Shown: positions 11,111 through 22,399 of the stretch, piece after piece
Numbering within the stretch: position 1 is the stretch's first letter
Layout of the letters: each line of letters starts with the position of its first letter
DNA from: Palaemon carinicauda
Lineage: Eukaryota; Arthropoda; Malacostraca; Decapoda; Palaemonidae
Assembly: GCF_036898095.1 (NCBI RefSeq)
Contig: NC_090730.1
Location: forward strand, 22,537,666-22,601,665
Length of the DNA stretch: 64,000 nucleotides
Direction: 5' to 3'
Translations under genes and position numbers: made by a program
Notes under the pieces: model-generated
Seen by the model: only the letters and a program-made list of their open reading frames with translations
Told to the model about the DNA's origin: nothing
Databases searched by the model: none

Positions 11111-12045
11111 CTGCATGCATGATTGTAAGATTATCAGATAACATCTCCACCAGGTTATCAGTTATCGAGGCTGAAGAAACCATGGTTCTCATACTATCGT
11201 CTTATCCGTGGGGTTATCTTATCGACATCACCCTGGAAGGTGGAATACAGCCCTAGGAATACTCGTTTCAAGAAGAGTCATGATGACGTGGTAATGTGAC
11301 AGTCTATTTACAATACAGAAACGAATCCAGTTGATTAAAGACAGGGATGTTTATTAAAGTTAAAGCTTAAAGTTCTTAGCTAATACTAGCTGTAGTTTTA
11401 GTATGGTATGGACCCGTGTGGAGAATAAATGTTGACACCGACTAGATAACGTTCTTCGGCCTACAGAAACAATGTAGGTCTAGGGTCTAGGTAGATAACA
11501 GATTCAGTTTTAACCTAGAGAGAAGAGGCGATGAATTTATCTGTAATTCATGGTGTTATAGTACTAGTGGGATCTCATCACGGTCTTAAATAGTATTCTT
11601 ATAAATTGAAATTACGAGCTAAGAAGTATAGGAATAAGCAATAAATTTAAAGAAAAATAGAAGAATCAACGAAGAGGAAAATAAACACGGACATAAAGAT
11701 AAGATTAGATTTGAAGTCTAAACTAAAATATGATCGTTAGAAAACGGGCGGTGGAGGACACACTGAGACAAATCGTACGTTGTCCTTATCTTTACTAACA
11801 TATCGATAAGGAAGATTATTATGTTGACTCATGTTGCATTTTCCGTAATGTTGAAAACATTTTTTTCACTATGATTTGTCAAGTTTATCAATATTTTGTG
11901 TGTGTGTATATTCGTATGTTCTTTTAGCCACCAGCTCCACCTTACAGTGTATCTTTATATTCACTTTACCCCCATTCTTGCTCTCTTTATTCCACGTAGT
12001 TCTAACTCTTTTAACTTTAACATAATGTTGTATATACATGTTCTA
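11111..12045. other. no gene recognised
   Basis: About 930 bp of AT-rich sequence. No convincing ORF, repeat unit or TIR was seen. Confidence 0.5.
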
Positions 12046-12049
12046 TCGA

Positions 12050-12400
12050 CTTTATTAGTCCCACTGCATAACAAGATCGGTCGCTTGAGTCAACTTTCTC
12101 CATCTATTTCTATTCCTTTCCTTAGTCCCAATTCACCTATATCCCTCCGCTGACGCCCCACACTCCTCCCCCCTCCTCCTCCTCCCCCCTCCTCCTCCTC
12201 CTCCCCTCCTCCTCCTCCCCTCCTCCTCATCATCACTGGCCTGGCTCTCTTGACTGGTTGCACTTCCTCTCTTCTTATTACATGGCCATATCTCAGACAA
12301 GCTTCCTTAGCCTTCTCTTTTACATTACATAAACCAGACATTTTCATACCTTGACTCCCCCTCCTTTTCAGTAGTGACATTCCAGCGTTCTATCTTACCA
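12050..12400 (-). pseudogene. non-LTR retrotransposon RT C-terminal remnant with purine-rich insertion
   Basis: The minus frame reads VKEKAKEACLRYGHVIRREE, the usual 'LRWYGHVxRR' tail of CR1/RTE-type reverse transcriptases, then PVKRARP. A (GGA)n-type expansion (12163-12232) stands where the Arg-rich GRP segment is expected. It resumes with RRDIGELGLRKG before a stop. Degenerate and not functional. Confidence 0.6.
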
Positions 12401-12459
12401 TCCTCATCTAGGACTCTTTCCAGTAGTTCCTCCCTTTTCCCTTAAATTGACCAAGTTTC

Positions 12460-12737
12460 TGTCTTGGGTTAGAGTTCTCTTGCTTGAGGCCCACTATTCT
12501 ATTTTATTTCTCTTCCTATTTTTTTCAAGTTTTTGTAGTATATATATGAAAGATAAAATTTGATCCTGTTACTGTTCTTAAAATATTTTATTTAGATTTT
12601 TCACTACATCTTTTGAAGTTTATTTACTTCCTTGTTTCCTTTCCTCACTGGCTATTTTTCTCTGTTGGAGCCCTTGGGCTTGCAGCATCATGTTTTTTTT
12701 TTTCATCTAGGGTTGTAGCTTGGCTTATAATAATAAC

Positions 12738-12800
<63 letters not shown>
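12460..12800 (+). repeat. tail-sharing long repeat, 3' part, with (TAA)n
   Basis: Starts at 'gtcttgggttagagttctcttgcttgagg' and passes through the shared tail ('gttggagcccttgggcttgcagcat') to (TAA)n at 12727-12800. It lies between two pieces of a minus-strand non-LTR remnant. Confidence 0.85.
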
Positions 12801-12829
12801 TCCTTCAAAGACATCATGACTCTAACCTA

Positions 12830-13258
12830 CATTGACTTTCACGTCACCAGATAACAGTAATATTTCACTTCTTGGAACTCTTTCTATTAATTGCAATTTC
12901 CCTCTGAATTCCTTCTTGTCCTCGTTAGTAAACCCTTGTAGAGGGGCGTATGTCGAGTTGATGCGAGTCTGTCATACTCTCTATCTTTCATAAGCTTTAG
13001 TTCCATGAGCCTGTCACTAATACACTGGACCCCTGTGACATTTTCTTGCAAATGCGGATGGAGAATAATTCCTACCACATTTCTTCTTGTATTTTTCTTT
13101 GTGTAGTAAACTTTGTAACCGTCCCCGAGCTTTCTTGCACTTTTCCCCCCTTCCATTTAGTGTCTCGTATACATATAATTATGATTTTCCTTCTCTGCAT
13201 GTCGTCAATGACGTCAACCTACTCTTCTCCCTTTCCTGTGAAGGTACCAACATTCTCA
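12830..13258 (-). pseudogene. non-LTR APE-type endonuclease N-terminal remnant
   Basis: Minus translation contains ELVDVIDD-like and KSARKLGDGYKVYY, RRNVVGIILHPHL and VQCISDRLMELKL. These are the expected order of blocks in the apurinic endonuclease-like domain of CR1/RTE-type LINEs ('...LGDGFKLFY...RNGVGIIL...VSDRVM.LKL'). Stops interrupt it. The C-terminal remnant at 12050-12400 could belong to the same element with the RT deleted. Confidence 0.6.
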
Positions 13259-13259
13259 T

Positions 13260-13290
<31 letters not shown>

Positions 13291-13314
13291 TATATATATA
13301 TATATATATATATG
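13258..13314. repeat. (CA)n(TA)n microsatellite
   Basis: (CA)n at 13261-13284 followed by (TA)n to 13312. Confidence 0.95.
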
Positions 13315-14655
13315 TCATCAGCCCTTACTAGTCTAGTGGAAGACAAAAGCCTCAGACATGTCCTTCTCCTTGCTTCTGTTTATGGTCTTTTTATACGAGT
13401 TCACACCAGCAAAACCTTCTTAGTTCGTCAATCCATCGTCTTCTCTTCCTTTCCCTGATGTTGCAATCTCTAGGGACCCATTCTGTTATTCTTAATGTCC
13501 ATTTATTTTGTCATTCTCATAATATGTCCTGCCCACGTCCATTTCTTTTTCTTACTTTTTGTTAGAATATCCTCTACTTCAGTTTGCTCTGGTATCCATG
13601 TTGCTCTTTTTCTGTCTCATAGTTTTATTCTCATCATTATTCTTTTCATAGGTCTTTGAGTTGTAACTATCTTATGTTCTAAGCCTTTAGTAAGGCTCTA
13701 AGTTTGATACATAATTAAGTACTGGTTGGACCACCTGATTAAATACTTTTCTTTTTAGAGAAAGCGACAATTTAATTTTCATAGTCCTTTATTGTTTACC
13801 AAAAGCTCTCCATCGTATGCTTATCCTTCTATCAATTACGGTCTCGTGGCCTGGAGTAAGCTTACAGTCTGTCCTAAGTAAATATATTCTTTAACAATTT
13901 CTAAAGGTTCGTCTACAACTCTTATTTGCTGTCTCTCTGCATTTTCATTTAACATTATCTTAAGGCCCCTACACACGATCAATTTTTTCGTCAATTAATT
14001 GATATCAATTTATTAACGTCAATGAATTGATGGAGAAATTGACCGTGTATAGGGGACATTGATATCAATTTAACTGAAACCATTTCACTGAATCAATTCA
14101 TTGAAAGATCAAAGATCCTTTGATATTTATTGATGGGTCTTCAATACAATTTCGTCCAGAGCAAGCACTATTCCTAGAGCCACAGATGCTTTCATCTCGA
14201 AGTTATGAATCAAACTGAAAATTGAAGTAAAATCATTGACCTTGTTTAGGCACAGTGATTTCCTCAATTTCATTGCCCTCAATAAATTGATATCAATTAA
14301 TTGACGAAAAAAATTATCGTGTATAGGGGCCTTTAGTTTTACTCATAATCGTTTTCAGTCATACATTTCTGCTTTCCCAATCTAAATGTTTAAAAACTTC
14401 TTTTAGTCATGCTGTGATTACTTTAGGAGAGATGGAGTCTCCCTGTCTAACTCATTTTTCAATCGTGAATTTCTCACTATCTTTAAGTAGGTTTAGGATG
14501 GCTGTACTTCCTGTATAGATATCTTTAAGTGTTTTAACGTAATATTAATCTGTTACTTGTTTTTGATGGGTTTTCATTACTGCTGGGGTTTTGACAATAT
14601 TAAAAGCTTTCTCATAGTCTAAAGCCTGCCTTCTCTCTTGGTTGATTAAAGTCTA
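13315..14655 (-). pseudogene. LINE B (endonuclease-RT type) RT and 3' end, minus, degenerate
   Basis: Reverse complement of the same family as 19250-20390. Near 14655-14430 (minus) are blocks corresponding to RT palm sequences ('actatgagaaagcttttaatattgt', 'gatatctatacaggaagtacagc', 'agacagggagactccatctct'). Near 13340-13960 are the C-terminal and 3' UTR blocks ('gaccgtaattgatagaagg', 'attaagaataacagaatgggtcc'). A MITE splits it at 13963-14332. Multiple stops. Confidence 0.75.
13963..14332. mobile_element. 370-bp MITE, PIF/Harbinger-like
   Basis: The left end aggcccctacacacgatc pairs with the right end 14315-14332. The inverted repeat extends about 50 bp through 'tcaattaattgatatcaattta', with few mismatches. 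TTA is duplicated at 13960-13962 and 14333-14335. Removing the element restores continuity of LINE B (aacattatctt / agttttactcat, compared with 19765-19800). No coding capacity. Confidence 0.88.
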
Positions 14656-14691
14656 GTTATATATATATATATATATATGGGGTTTTATATG

Positions 14692-14754
<63 letters not shown>

Positions 14755-14760
14755 TTATAT
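14656..14760. repeat. (TA)n/(TG)n microsatellites
   Basis: Several (TA)n blocks at 14657-14734 with TATG interruptions, then (TG)n at 14735-14752. Confidence 0.93.
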
Positions 14761-15150
14761 ATTCGTGTTTGTGTTGTAAAGAGTCACGCGAATATGACCT
14801 CTTTTGATGAAGGGAAATAATTGTATAATACTATTTCTAATGAGAAATGCTGAAAATTACCCGTTACTTTTATTGTTTTTCTATAAACTATCACATTTCC
14901 TTATTTCTCTCTGAACCAGGAAATTTTGGACGATATCATACTCACGTCACTTTAATTTTGTGTTTACTGACTCGATAATGAATAGTTAAGGCGCACCTTC
15001 TGCCGACTCATTTACTCAAATATTATGTGGATACATATTTAAACAAGTATCTTAGGACGACTTTGGGAGAATTCTTGTGTGTTCTATAATTACCCCCGCC
15101 ATCGAATTTGGGAGGAGGTTATGTTTTGACCCCTGTTTGTCCGTTTGTCT
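14761..15150. other. no gene recognised
   Basis: Unique AT-rich sequence; nothing supported. Confidence 0.5.
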
Positions 15151-15152
<2 letters not shown>

Positions 15153-15200
<48 letters not shown>

Positions 15201-15315
15201 GAGGGTGATAGAACCACCGCAAGCCACCCCACGGCACCCGCTCGTTTCCATCGCCAAGTTTATTTTCATACTCTATATGCGGTGGTGAGGGGTGGTCGGA
15301 GATCCCATTAAGGTC

Positions 15316-15364
<49 letters not shown>
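15153..15364. repeat. (GA)n and (CT)n arrays flanking 120 bp
   Basis: (GA)n at 15153-15197 and (CT)n at 15320-15364 in inverted arrangement around about 120 bp of unique sequence. A hairpin is possible. Confidence 0.9.
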
Positions 15365-15365
<1 letters not shown>

Positions 15366-15611
15366 ATAAATATCATGACACTTATAGACTTATTTCTTGA
15401 AAGTTGAAAATTGTTTTCAAATATTAGATTCACAAACATAATAGTGTAGTATATGCTTAAAACGGAAATAGAAAACGGCAAAGGTGGAATGTTACGTAAG
15501 ATGATTATAGATGGAAATTGTTTAAATCAAATCTAATATTAATCTAAAATCATGACTTTACTTTGATTCCGAAGGAAAGAGCTTATTATTATCATTATTA
15601 TTGCTATTGTT

Positions 15612-16171
15612 GGATCTTTTCGGTTTGAGTGCCTATCGAATTTAAATGTTTTTTTTTTATTCCAAAGTATGTATTTTGATGTGGAAAACCCTAAAATGAT
15701 AACCATTTTGTGGAGAAATTATTTATTAACACTTAAATTGGCTTATATCAATCAATATCTTACTGAAATGCTGCGATTTCTCTGTGCGCTTTCTTGATTT
15801 TCAGGGCACTACTGAGCCTAAGAAAACCCACCTAACCTAGCATAGGGGGCCCTGTATCCCTACCTAGGCCTACCGGGGGGGGGGGGGGGGGGGGGCCTCC
15901 GCCCTCCCTGCGACCCCCCCTTAAGGCCACAGTGATTTTCGGGACACTACCGAACCTAATACAACCACCTAACCTAGGGCCCTGTACCCCTACCTAGGCC
16001 TAGCCCCTGCGACCCCCCCCCCCCCTTACAGCCACTACCTATCACATCCATCAATAAATAATTTCTCCACAAAATGGTTATCATTTTTGGGTTTTCCACA
16101 TCAAAATACATACATTGGAATAAAAAAAAAAAAACATTAAAATTCGATAGGCACTCAAACCGAAAAGACCC
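15612..16171. mobile_element. 560-bp non-autonomous DNA element with ~125-bp TIRs and 8-bp TSD
   Basis: Left arm 15612-15725 and right arm 16047-16171 are inverted near-identical copies. Outer ends are GGATCTTTTCGGTTTGAG and its complement, with one change (GGGTC). CTATTGTT is duplicated at 15604-15611 and 16172-16179. The centre has two similar 'cctaacctag..ccctgtaccc' segments and a 21-base G run (15875-15895). The 8-bp duplication fits hAT, P or Merlin-type elements; I cannot choose between them. Confidence 0.85.
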
Positions 16172-16364
16172 CTATTGTTACATTCGGAGGGTGACATATG
16201 TGCAATTGATTTATAGTTAGACTTATACCACTTAATTTCATATCTTGATCATTTTTCTCGAAATGGAAATATTCTTTTTTTTTTTTTTTTAAATTGGATA
16301 GTTCCAAACACCATTTCACTCATTATTTTCGAACTAATGTATTATACTGTGTGTGTGTGTTTAT

Positions 16365-16576
16365 GTTGAACATGCCAACATAAGTCTTTTTATAGTTTAC
16401 ACATGAAATATCTGTTTTGATGTTACCGTTTTTTAAATATTTTATTAATTGTTAATTATTTCACATATTTATTTCCTTATTTTCCTTATTTCCTTTCCTC
16501 ACTTGGTTATTTTCCCTGTTGGAGCCCTTGGGCTTATAGCATCTTGCTTTTCCAACTGGGGTTGTAGCTTAGCTAA
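16365..16576 (+). repeat. LINE A 3' UTR copy
   Basis: Starts in 'aacatgccaacataagtcttttta' and runs to 'gttgtagcttagctaatta'. Here the (TAA)n is replaced by (TA)n. Confidence 0.85.
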
Positions 16577-16577
16577 T

Positions 16578-16612
<35 letters not shown>

Positions 16613-16637
16613 ATATATATATACATATATATAAATG

Positions 16638-16668
<31 letters not shown>

Positions 16669-16681
16669 ATATATATATATA

Positions 16682-16712
<31 letters not shown>

Positions 16713-16770
16713 CACACTTGTACATTACACACATACAAGATACATATATGTATGTGTATACATAAGAGTC
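16577..16770. repeat. (TA)n/(TG)n microsatellites
   Basis: Alternating (TA)n with GTGTG and CACAC blocks. Long open frames on both strands here are low-complexity artefacts. Confidence 0.93.
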
Positions 16771-16912
16771 CAAGTAGCAATATTTGATTGACATACAGAG
16801 GTATGAGCCTGTGCCAATGTCAATTGGCGGAGTATCTGCAGAAAATAACTCCTCAGATTAGGAATGCTTCACTTATGCAATTCGTCAATGTATTTTATCA
16901 AAGTGCTCTCTT

Positions 16913-16915
<3 letters not shown>

Positions 16916-16959
<44 letters not shown>

Positions 16960-17064
16960 ATAGCAAACACATGCAAAAGACTTCCAGCGGATGTAGTGAA
17001 CAGTAACGCTATAAACGAGTTCAAGAATAAGTTAGACAAAAAACTCTCTAAACTTTTAAACTAA
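16916..17064 (+). pseudogene. (CT)n plus C-terminal remnant of a second non-LTR RT family
   Basis: (CT)n at 16916-16956 is followed by a frame ending at 17064 that reads CKRLPADVVNSNAINEFKNK then LDK. This is the 'W-N-x-LP-x-x-V...-FK-x-x-LD' end typical of Jockey/L2-type RTs, and differs from the ending of LINE A. Short and isolated. Confidence 0.5.
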
Positions 17065-17936
17065 TTTCAGTGCTAGTGTACAGTAGATTGTCTCCTACCA
17101 GGATATTCAGAATGCAGTTTGTATCCTATCAAGGATTTAGGTTGGAAAAGGTGAAAAATATATTATAGTTGAGTAAATTTCGGGATAGACTCAAAACGGC
17201 ACAAAATCTAACACGCCTGCCTAACCTAACCTAACTTAGTAGTTCCCAGGTCACAGGCCTAGCTGAGGTGCAGACCCCCTTCCCACAGACCTAGCCTCCA
17301 AGGACCTAGCTTTGGGAAGGGCAAGCCCCTTGGACGGATCCCCTACCAAGGTCACGAGACCGAATTAGAGGGAATAGGCCTACGTGGGAAACCTAGAATG
17401 TCAGCAAACCAATGGGAAATCTCTCACGAGTATAGGATGCCGATATTTTGTGTAGTTTTTCATGCATTTATTATTCGTCCCTTAGATGACCGCGGAGGGT
17501 AGCAGCAGTAGGGGATTCAGCATTATGAAGCTTCATCTATGGTGGATAATGTGGGAGGGTGGGCTGTGGCACCCTAGCAGTACCAGCTGAACTCGGTTGA
17601 GTCCCTTGTTAGGTTGGAGGAACGTAGAGAGTAGAGTCCCCTTTTTTGTTTTGTTTCATTTGTTGATGTCGGCTACCCCCCAAAATTGGGGGAAGTGCCT
17701 TGGTATATGCATTTATTATTCGTCCCATAGAATAATGCATAGGGAAGAAAAGGTTAATTTTACCATTATTTATCTATTTCCCAGTACATTTACACCACCC
17801 AAAACTTAGGTAGGATACAAGCTACACTTGGTAAGAACAAGAAGTATGGGTAGGATACAAGCTACGCTAATGGAGTCTCAGCGGGTGGAGTAAAAAGTCT
17901 TTGAGACATCCAGAATCCATGTAACTCCTTATAACA

Positions 17937-17940
<4 letters not shown>
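17065..17940. other. no gene recognised; short tandem motifs
   Basis: Contains 'cctaacctaacctaac' (three pentamers), a small hairpin around 'ccccccaaaattggggg' (17677-17692) and two 'taggatacaagcta' copies (17809-17870). No coding frame supported. Confidence 0.5.
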
Positions 17941-17982
<42 letters not shown>

Positions 17983-18030
17983 AGATTGAATTACAAGAAT
18001 TAGATATTTTGCAACATTGAGAAAAGAAAT

Positions 18031-18071
<41 letters not shown>

Positions 18072-18129
18072 CAATTTTCCTTTTTCTACCCTTGTATTCC
18101 TTACCTGGATTCTATTCTAATCTTTCCTT

Positions 18130-18181
<52 letters not shown>

Positions 18182-18245
18182 CAGTTTTTTCCTTTTTCTC
18201 TTCTTGTAGTCCTTACCTCGATTCTATTATAATCTTAATTTTTAT

Positions 18246-18289
<44 letters not shown>

Positions 18290-18335
18290 CAGTTTTCTTT
18301 TTTCTACCCTTGTATTCCTTACCTCGATTCTATTC

Positions 18336-18383
<48 letters not shown>

Positions 18384-18455
18384 TTCAGTTTCCCTTTTCT
18401 CTCATTGTATTCCGTGGCCAGGAATACAAGGGTAGAAAAAGGGGAAAACTGACTA

Positions 18456-18512
<57 letters not shown>
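17938..18512. repeat. (CT)n arrays with a reiterated ~50-bp unique segment
   Basis: The segment 'ttattcagttttcctttttctacccttgtattcc...' recurs at about 18067, 18177, 18286 and 18380, each time preceded by (CT)n. An inverted partial copy at 18419-18457 is followed by (GA)n. One unit is about 100-110 bp. Confidence 0.85.
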
Positions 18513-18513
<1 letters not shown>

Positions 18514-18617
18514 TCGTAGTAAACTATACAAATGAATCAGATCACCTTCAATTATCATATGATTTAGCTTCTCTGTTTTTTTCCTCTATTGATGAAATCT
18601 TGAACATAATTACAGGC

Positions 18618-18618
18618 C

Positions 18619-18696
<78 letters not shown>

Positions 18697-18965
18697 CATT
18701 ATTATTGTTGTTGTTGTTGTTGCGAGATAATCTTAGCTGGTTTTTGTTGTTGTTGTTGTTGTCGTTGTAAGATAATCTTAGCTGGTTGTAGTTGTTGTTA
18801 TTGCTAGATAATCTTAGCTGGTTGTTGTTGCTGTTATTGCTAGATAATCTTAGCTGGTTGTTGTTGTTGTTGTTGTTGCTGTTGTTGTCGTTGTAAGATA
18901 ATCTTAGTTGGTTGTTGTTGTTGTTGTTGTTGTTATTGTTAGATAATCTTTGCTGGTTTTTGTTT
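18618..18965. repeat. (TTA)n then agataatcttagctgg/(GTT)n tandem repeat
   Basis: (TTA)n at 18620-18705, then six copies of 'agataatcttagctggttgttgttg' (18724, 18769, 18808, 18841, 18894 and 18939) separated by (GTT)n of variable length. Confidence 0.88.
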
Positions 18966-19173
18966 TAAGAAATAAGTCAGGAAAACTGTTAAGAAGTTTA
19001 AATTTACAAAGAACATTTCAAGAAGAGCAATTGAACAAGAACATTTCCTGAAAACCTTCATTTTTTAAAAGAAAATAAAAAAAAATGTATAAACATTTTT
19101 ATAGAATGTGCCAGAGAGTTTTCTTTAAAAGTATTATTAAAGAATGTTCGATAAAATTGTTCATTAAGGTCTT

Positions 19174-19179
<6 letters not shown>

Positions 19180-19249
<70 letters not shown>
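19180..19249. repeat. (TA)n(GA)n microsatellite
   Basis: (TA)n at about 19183-19208 joined to (GA)n at 19209-19248. Confidence 0.95.
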
Positions 19250-19252
<3 letters not shown>

Positions 19253-20390
19253 CTAGACTTTAATTAACCAAGAGGGCTGGTAAGCTTTAGAAGTAGTATT
19301 CAACAACTGGCCATATGTATGTAATTAACAAGCCAATGGAAAAATCAACAAAGTATGACAAACCACTAAGTATGACATTTATAGACTGTGGGAAAGCTTT
19401 TGGTTCTATCAAAACTTCAGCAGTAATAAAAGCCCTTCAAAGACAAGGAATAGATGAACCTTATGTTAGAGCACTTGAAGATATCTATACAGAAAGTACA
19501 GCAATCCTAAAACTACATGAATATAGTGAGATATTTCTGATTGAGAAAGGAGTTAAACAGGGAGACCTCATCTCTCATAAATTAATCACAGCAGGTTTAC
19601 AAAAAGATTTTAAGAATATAGGTTCTGGAAATGTATGAATTAATATTAATGATGAATACCTTAACAACTCAAGATTCGCAGATGACATAGCTCTCTATTC
19701 AGTGAATCATGTGAGGAATTGTTAGCAGATTTGAATAGAGAGAGGAGAAATGTAAGACTGAAAATGATTATGAGTAAAACGAAGATAATGTTTAAAGAAA
19801 ATGTAGTGAGACAACAAATAACGGTTAGGGACGAACTTCTACAGATTGTTAATGAATATACATACATAGGACAGACAGCGCTTCCCCAGGACATGAGACC
19901 GAAATTAAAAAGGATAAGCATAGAATGGAAAGCTCTTGACAAACAAAATGAGATTGTGAAACTAAAAAGCCACATTCTCTAAAAAGAAAAATGCTTAATC
20001 AACTGGTGATACCAGTATCATTTTATGCTTCAGAAACTTGGAGTCTTACAAGAGCAACATAGATACGAGAGCAAACTAAAGTAGAGGATATTCTAACATG
20101 TAAGAAAAAGAAATGGACATGGGCAGGACATATATTGAAAATGACAGATTATAGATGGACATTAAGAATAACAGAATGGGTACTTAGAGATTAAAACGAA
20201 CTAGGGGAAGGAAGAAAAGACGATAAATTGAAACTAGCTAAAAAGAATTTGCGGGTACAGAGCAAAGACATATCTGAGGCCTTTGTCTTGCAGTGAACTA
20301 GCAACGAAGCCAAGAGATGACGTAAGAATACTTTCTGCAACCCCATGCAAAGCTTCAAGAGCGTTCCGCGACGGTACTTTTGCATTTCTG
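19250..20390 (+). pseudogene. LINE B RT to 3' end, degenerate
   Basis: Frame 19315-19638 has TFIDCGKAFGSIKTSAVIKA and EKGVKQGDLIS, i.e. the RT 'F-x-D-x-x-K-A-F' and 'G-x-x-Q-G-D' motifs. The A(Y)DD region follows in another frame near 19672-19695 (RFADDIALY-like). Frame 19719-19982 has the thumb region and YTYIGQTALPQD. Later pieces (CKKKKWTWAGH near 20099) and 'gcctttgtcttgcagtgaac' near 20280 mark the 3' end. The N-terminal endonuclease and early RT are missing, and frames are broken at several points. Same family as 13315-14655 and 29570-30530. Confidence 0.82.
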
Positions 20391-20399
20391 CAACTCTGA

Positions 20400-20477
20400 C
20401 GGTGATTTAAAAAGACAAGAATGACAGATGGTGTTATGTAAGTGACATGGAATTGCTTGTAAGAGTGAAATGAGAAG

Positions 20478-20521
<44 letters not shown>

Positions 20522-20671
20522 AAGGTTTGAGCATGATGTTGCTTAGTATACAAGGGAAAGTGTATGATATTTCAACTAAAAATTAAGATAGGTTGAAATG
20601 GGTCTGATAGAGGATGAGCATTTTGGGTGTTATGTTAGTGACTCAGAATTGCTTGTAACAGTGAATATGTG

Positions 20672-20749
<78 letters not shown>

Positions 20750-20870
20750 GTTGGAGCATGATGTTGCTTAGTATACAAGGGAAAGTGTATATTTCAATTA
20801 GAAATTAAGAATGGGTCTGATGGAGGATGATCCATTTTGGTCTACACAAGAATCAAGCGACTGGTTAAGA
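20400..20870. repeat. tandem ~230-bp duplication around (CT)n
   Basis: The order 'ggtgttatgt.agtgac..gaattgcttgtaa.agtgaa', (CT)n, 'ggt.tgagcatgatgttgcttagtatacaagg' occurs twice (20405-20620 and 20630-20860). The CT arrays are of different length (about 42 and 72 bp). Confidence 0.87.
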
Positions 20871-21028
20871 AGTTAATAAAAGAAGCTGAAAAGTAAATTC
20901 AAAAGATTAAAATTGACCTAAATCCAAGGCTTCAGAAAATTTTTATGGTAGAACTGATTGAAAAGCAATTGAATGATGATGGAGACATTTCAAGGAAGAT
21001 AATGGGTTTCAGACGACAGTGAAGACAG

Positions 21029-21240
21029 AAAAATGAATTAGTTATTTGTGGAGACTTCAATCTTTGGATGGATGACGCATCAAATCCCGATGCTTTACCA
21101 TTTAGTAAATTATTAGAATCATGTCAATTGGTGAATAAGGTCGACTGTGCAACTACTTTAACTGAACGCACAAGTTATAATGACAGTGGAAGTCCTGTAG
21201 AGAGTGGGGTTCCACTGGTGTATAGGACCGGAAAATAAAA
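21029..21240 (+). pseudogene. non-LTR endonuclease C-terminal fragment
   Basis: An open frame of 71 codons without its own start reads LVICGDFNLWMDDASNP and then FSKLLESCQLVNKV. The GDFN box with a following D, and the LLES..L.N block, are typical of APE-type endonucleases of CR1/Jockey-like LINEs. It ends in a stop at 21238 and is followed by a LINE A tail. It may be the 5' part of the same family. Confidence 0.65.
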
Positions 21241-21261
21241 ACAGCCGTTTAAGCACCAGAA

Positions 21262-21475
21262 TACTTAGAACAGGCTGACATAAGTTTTTTATAGTTTATT
21301 CCTGAAAGATATATTTTAACGCGGTTATTGTTTTTAAGATATGGTAATTTAATTGTCCATTACGTCTCTTGTAGTTTACTTATTAACTTTTTTTTTTTTC
21401 AGAGTGGGCTATTTTTCTTGTTGGAGCCCTTGGGCTTATAGCATTCTGCTTTTCCATCTAGTGTTGTAGTTTAGC

Positions 21476-21548
<73 letters not shown>
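21262..21548 (+). repeat. LINE A 3' UTR copy with (TAA)n
   Basis: 'aacaggctgacataagttttttatagtttat' through the shared tail to (TAA)n at 21475-21548. Confidence 0.88.
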
Positions 21549-21550
<2 letters not shown>

Positions 21551-21692
21551 TAGGAGAGCGACTAAAACAAAGGGATGTTAGACCCCAATGAGTTTTGATA
21601 TCATCACTAATATTGATACAAAATCCTGAGACCCATTTTCGTATCCTATAATTACTATGGGATACGAAAGCGGGTCTCATGAATTCTGAGCG

Positions 21693-21908
21693 TTGTGGTG
21701 GCCTGTTAGTAACGTCCTTGCCTGGTGTTCGCCAGACTGGGGTTCGAGTCCCACTCAAACTCGTTAGTTGTTTTGGTCGTTGCAACCTCACCATCCTCGT
21801 GAGCTAAGGATGTTGCGTTGTGAACAGGCTATAAGTCTATCTGCTGAGTCATCTGCAGCCATTGCCTGGCCCTCCTTAGTCCTAACTTGGGTGGAGAGGG
21901 TGCTTGTT
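21693..21908 (+). repeat. tRNA-derived SINE
   Basis: Head 'gtggcctgttagtaacgtcc' is an A-box-like start; GGTTCGAGTCC at 21741-21751 is a canonical pol III B box. It is followed by a tRNA-unrelated body ('gtgagctaagga', 'cagccattgcctggccctccttagtcc'). Length and order match the antisense copy at 797-1100. Confidence 0.85.
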
Positions 21909-22074
21909 GTGGCCTGATTAATAACGTCTCCGGGCTATTTTTCCCCATTGGAGCCCCTGGGCTTACAGCATCTTGCTTTTCCAACTAGGGTTGTAGCTTG
22001 GATAGTAATAATAATAATAATAATAATCTGCCTGGTGTTTGCCTGACGGGGGTCCGAGTCCTGCTCAAACTCGT
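21909..22074 (+). repeat. second SINE copy split by a LINE A tail
   Basis: The SINE head (21909-21929, 'gtggcctgattaataacgtct') resumes at 22029 with 'gcctggtgtttgcctgac..ggtccgagtcc'. Between them (21930-22026) is a minimal LINE A tail, 'cgggctatttttccccattgg' to (TAA)n. The SINE is cut at 22074 by the LTR of the next element. Confidence 0.82.
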
Positions 22075-22386
22075 TGTAGTCGCCATAATAGCGAATGTAG
22101 GATAAGTATATGTGTAGTCACCATAATAGCAAATGTAGGATAAGTATATTCATGAAATATGTAAAATAGCATTACAGAAGAAAGGAAACTAAAATAAACG
22201 AGTTAAAAGCTAGCGATAGTAATGTGCTTACAACTAGAGTATGGAAGCGCTCATCCCGCGCGCATTAACCTTTAACCTTACCACATGTCGAACACCACCA
22301 TAGGAAAAGAATCAAGCCATTGATGGGCTGAGCACAAACACATCTCTATCGTGAATGTATAACGTAGTTGTTAACGAGAATTCACA
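22075..22386 (-). repeat. LTR (left) of BEL/Pao A
   Basis: Direct repeat of 24171-24598. Shared blocks include 'gctcatcccg.gcgcattaacc', 'cgaacaccaccataggaaaagaatcaag' and 'aatgtataacgtagttgt.aacgagaatt'. It carries a short local duplication of 'taatagc.aatgtaggataagtata' at 22086-22150. Confidence 0.82.
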
Positions 22387-22399
22387 GATCTTCTGAAGC

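Noticed and set aside
17222..17240. Possible arthropod telomere repeat (CCTAA/TTAGG)
   Set aside because: Only three pentamers, embedded in ordinary sequence; no array.
21741..21751. tRNA gene suggested by a perfect B box
   Set aside because: No cloverleaf can be drawn and the unit continues into a SINE body shared with 797-1100.
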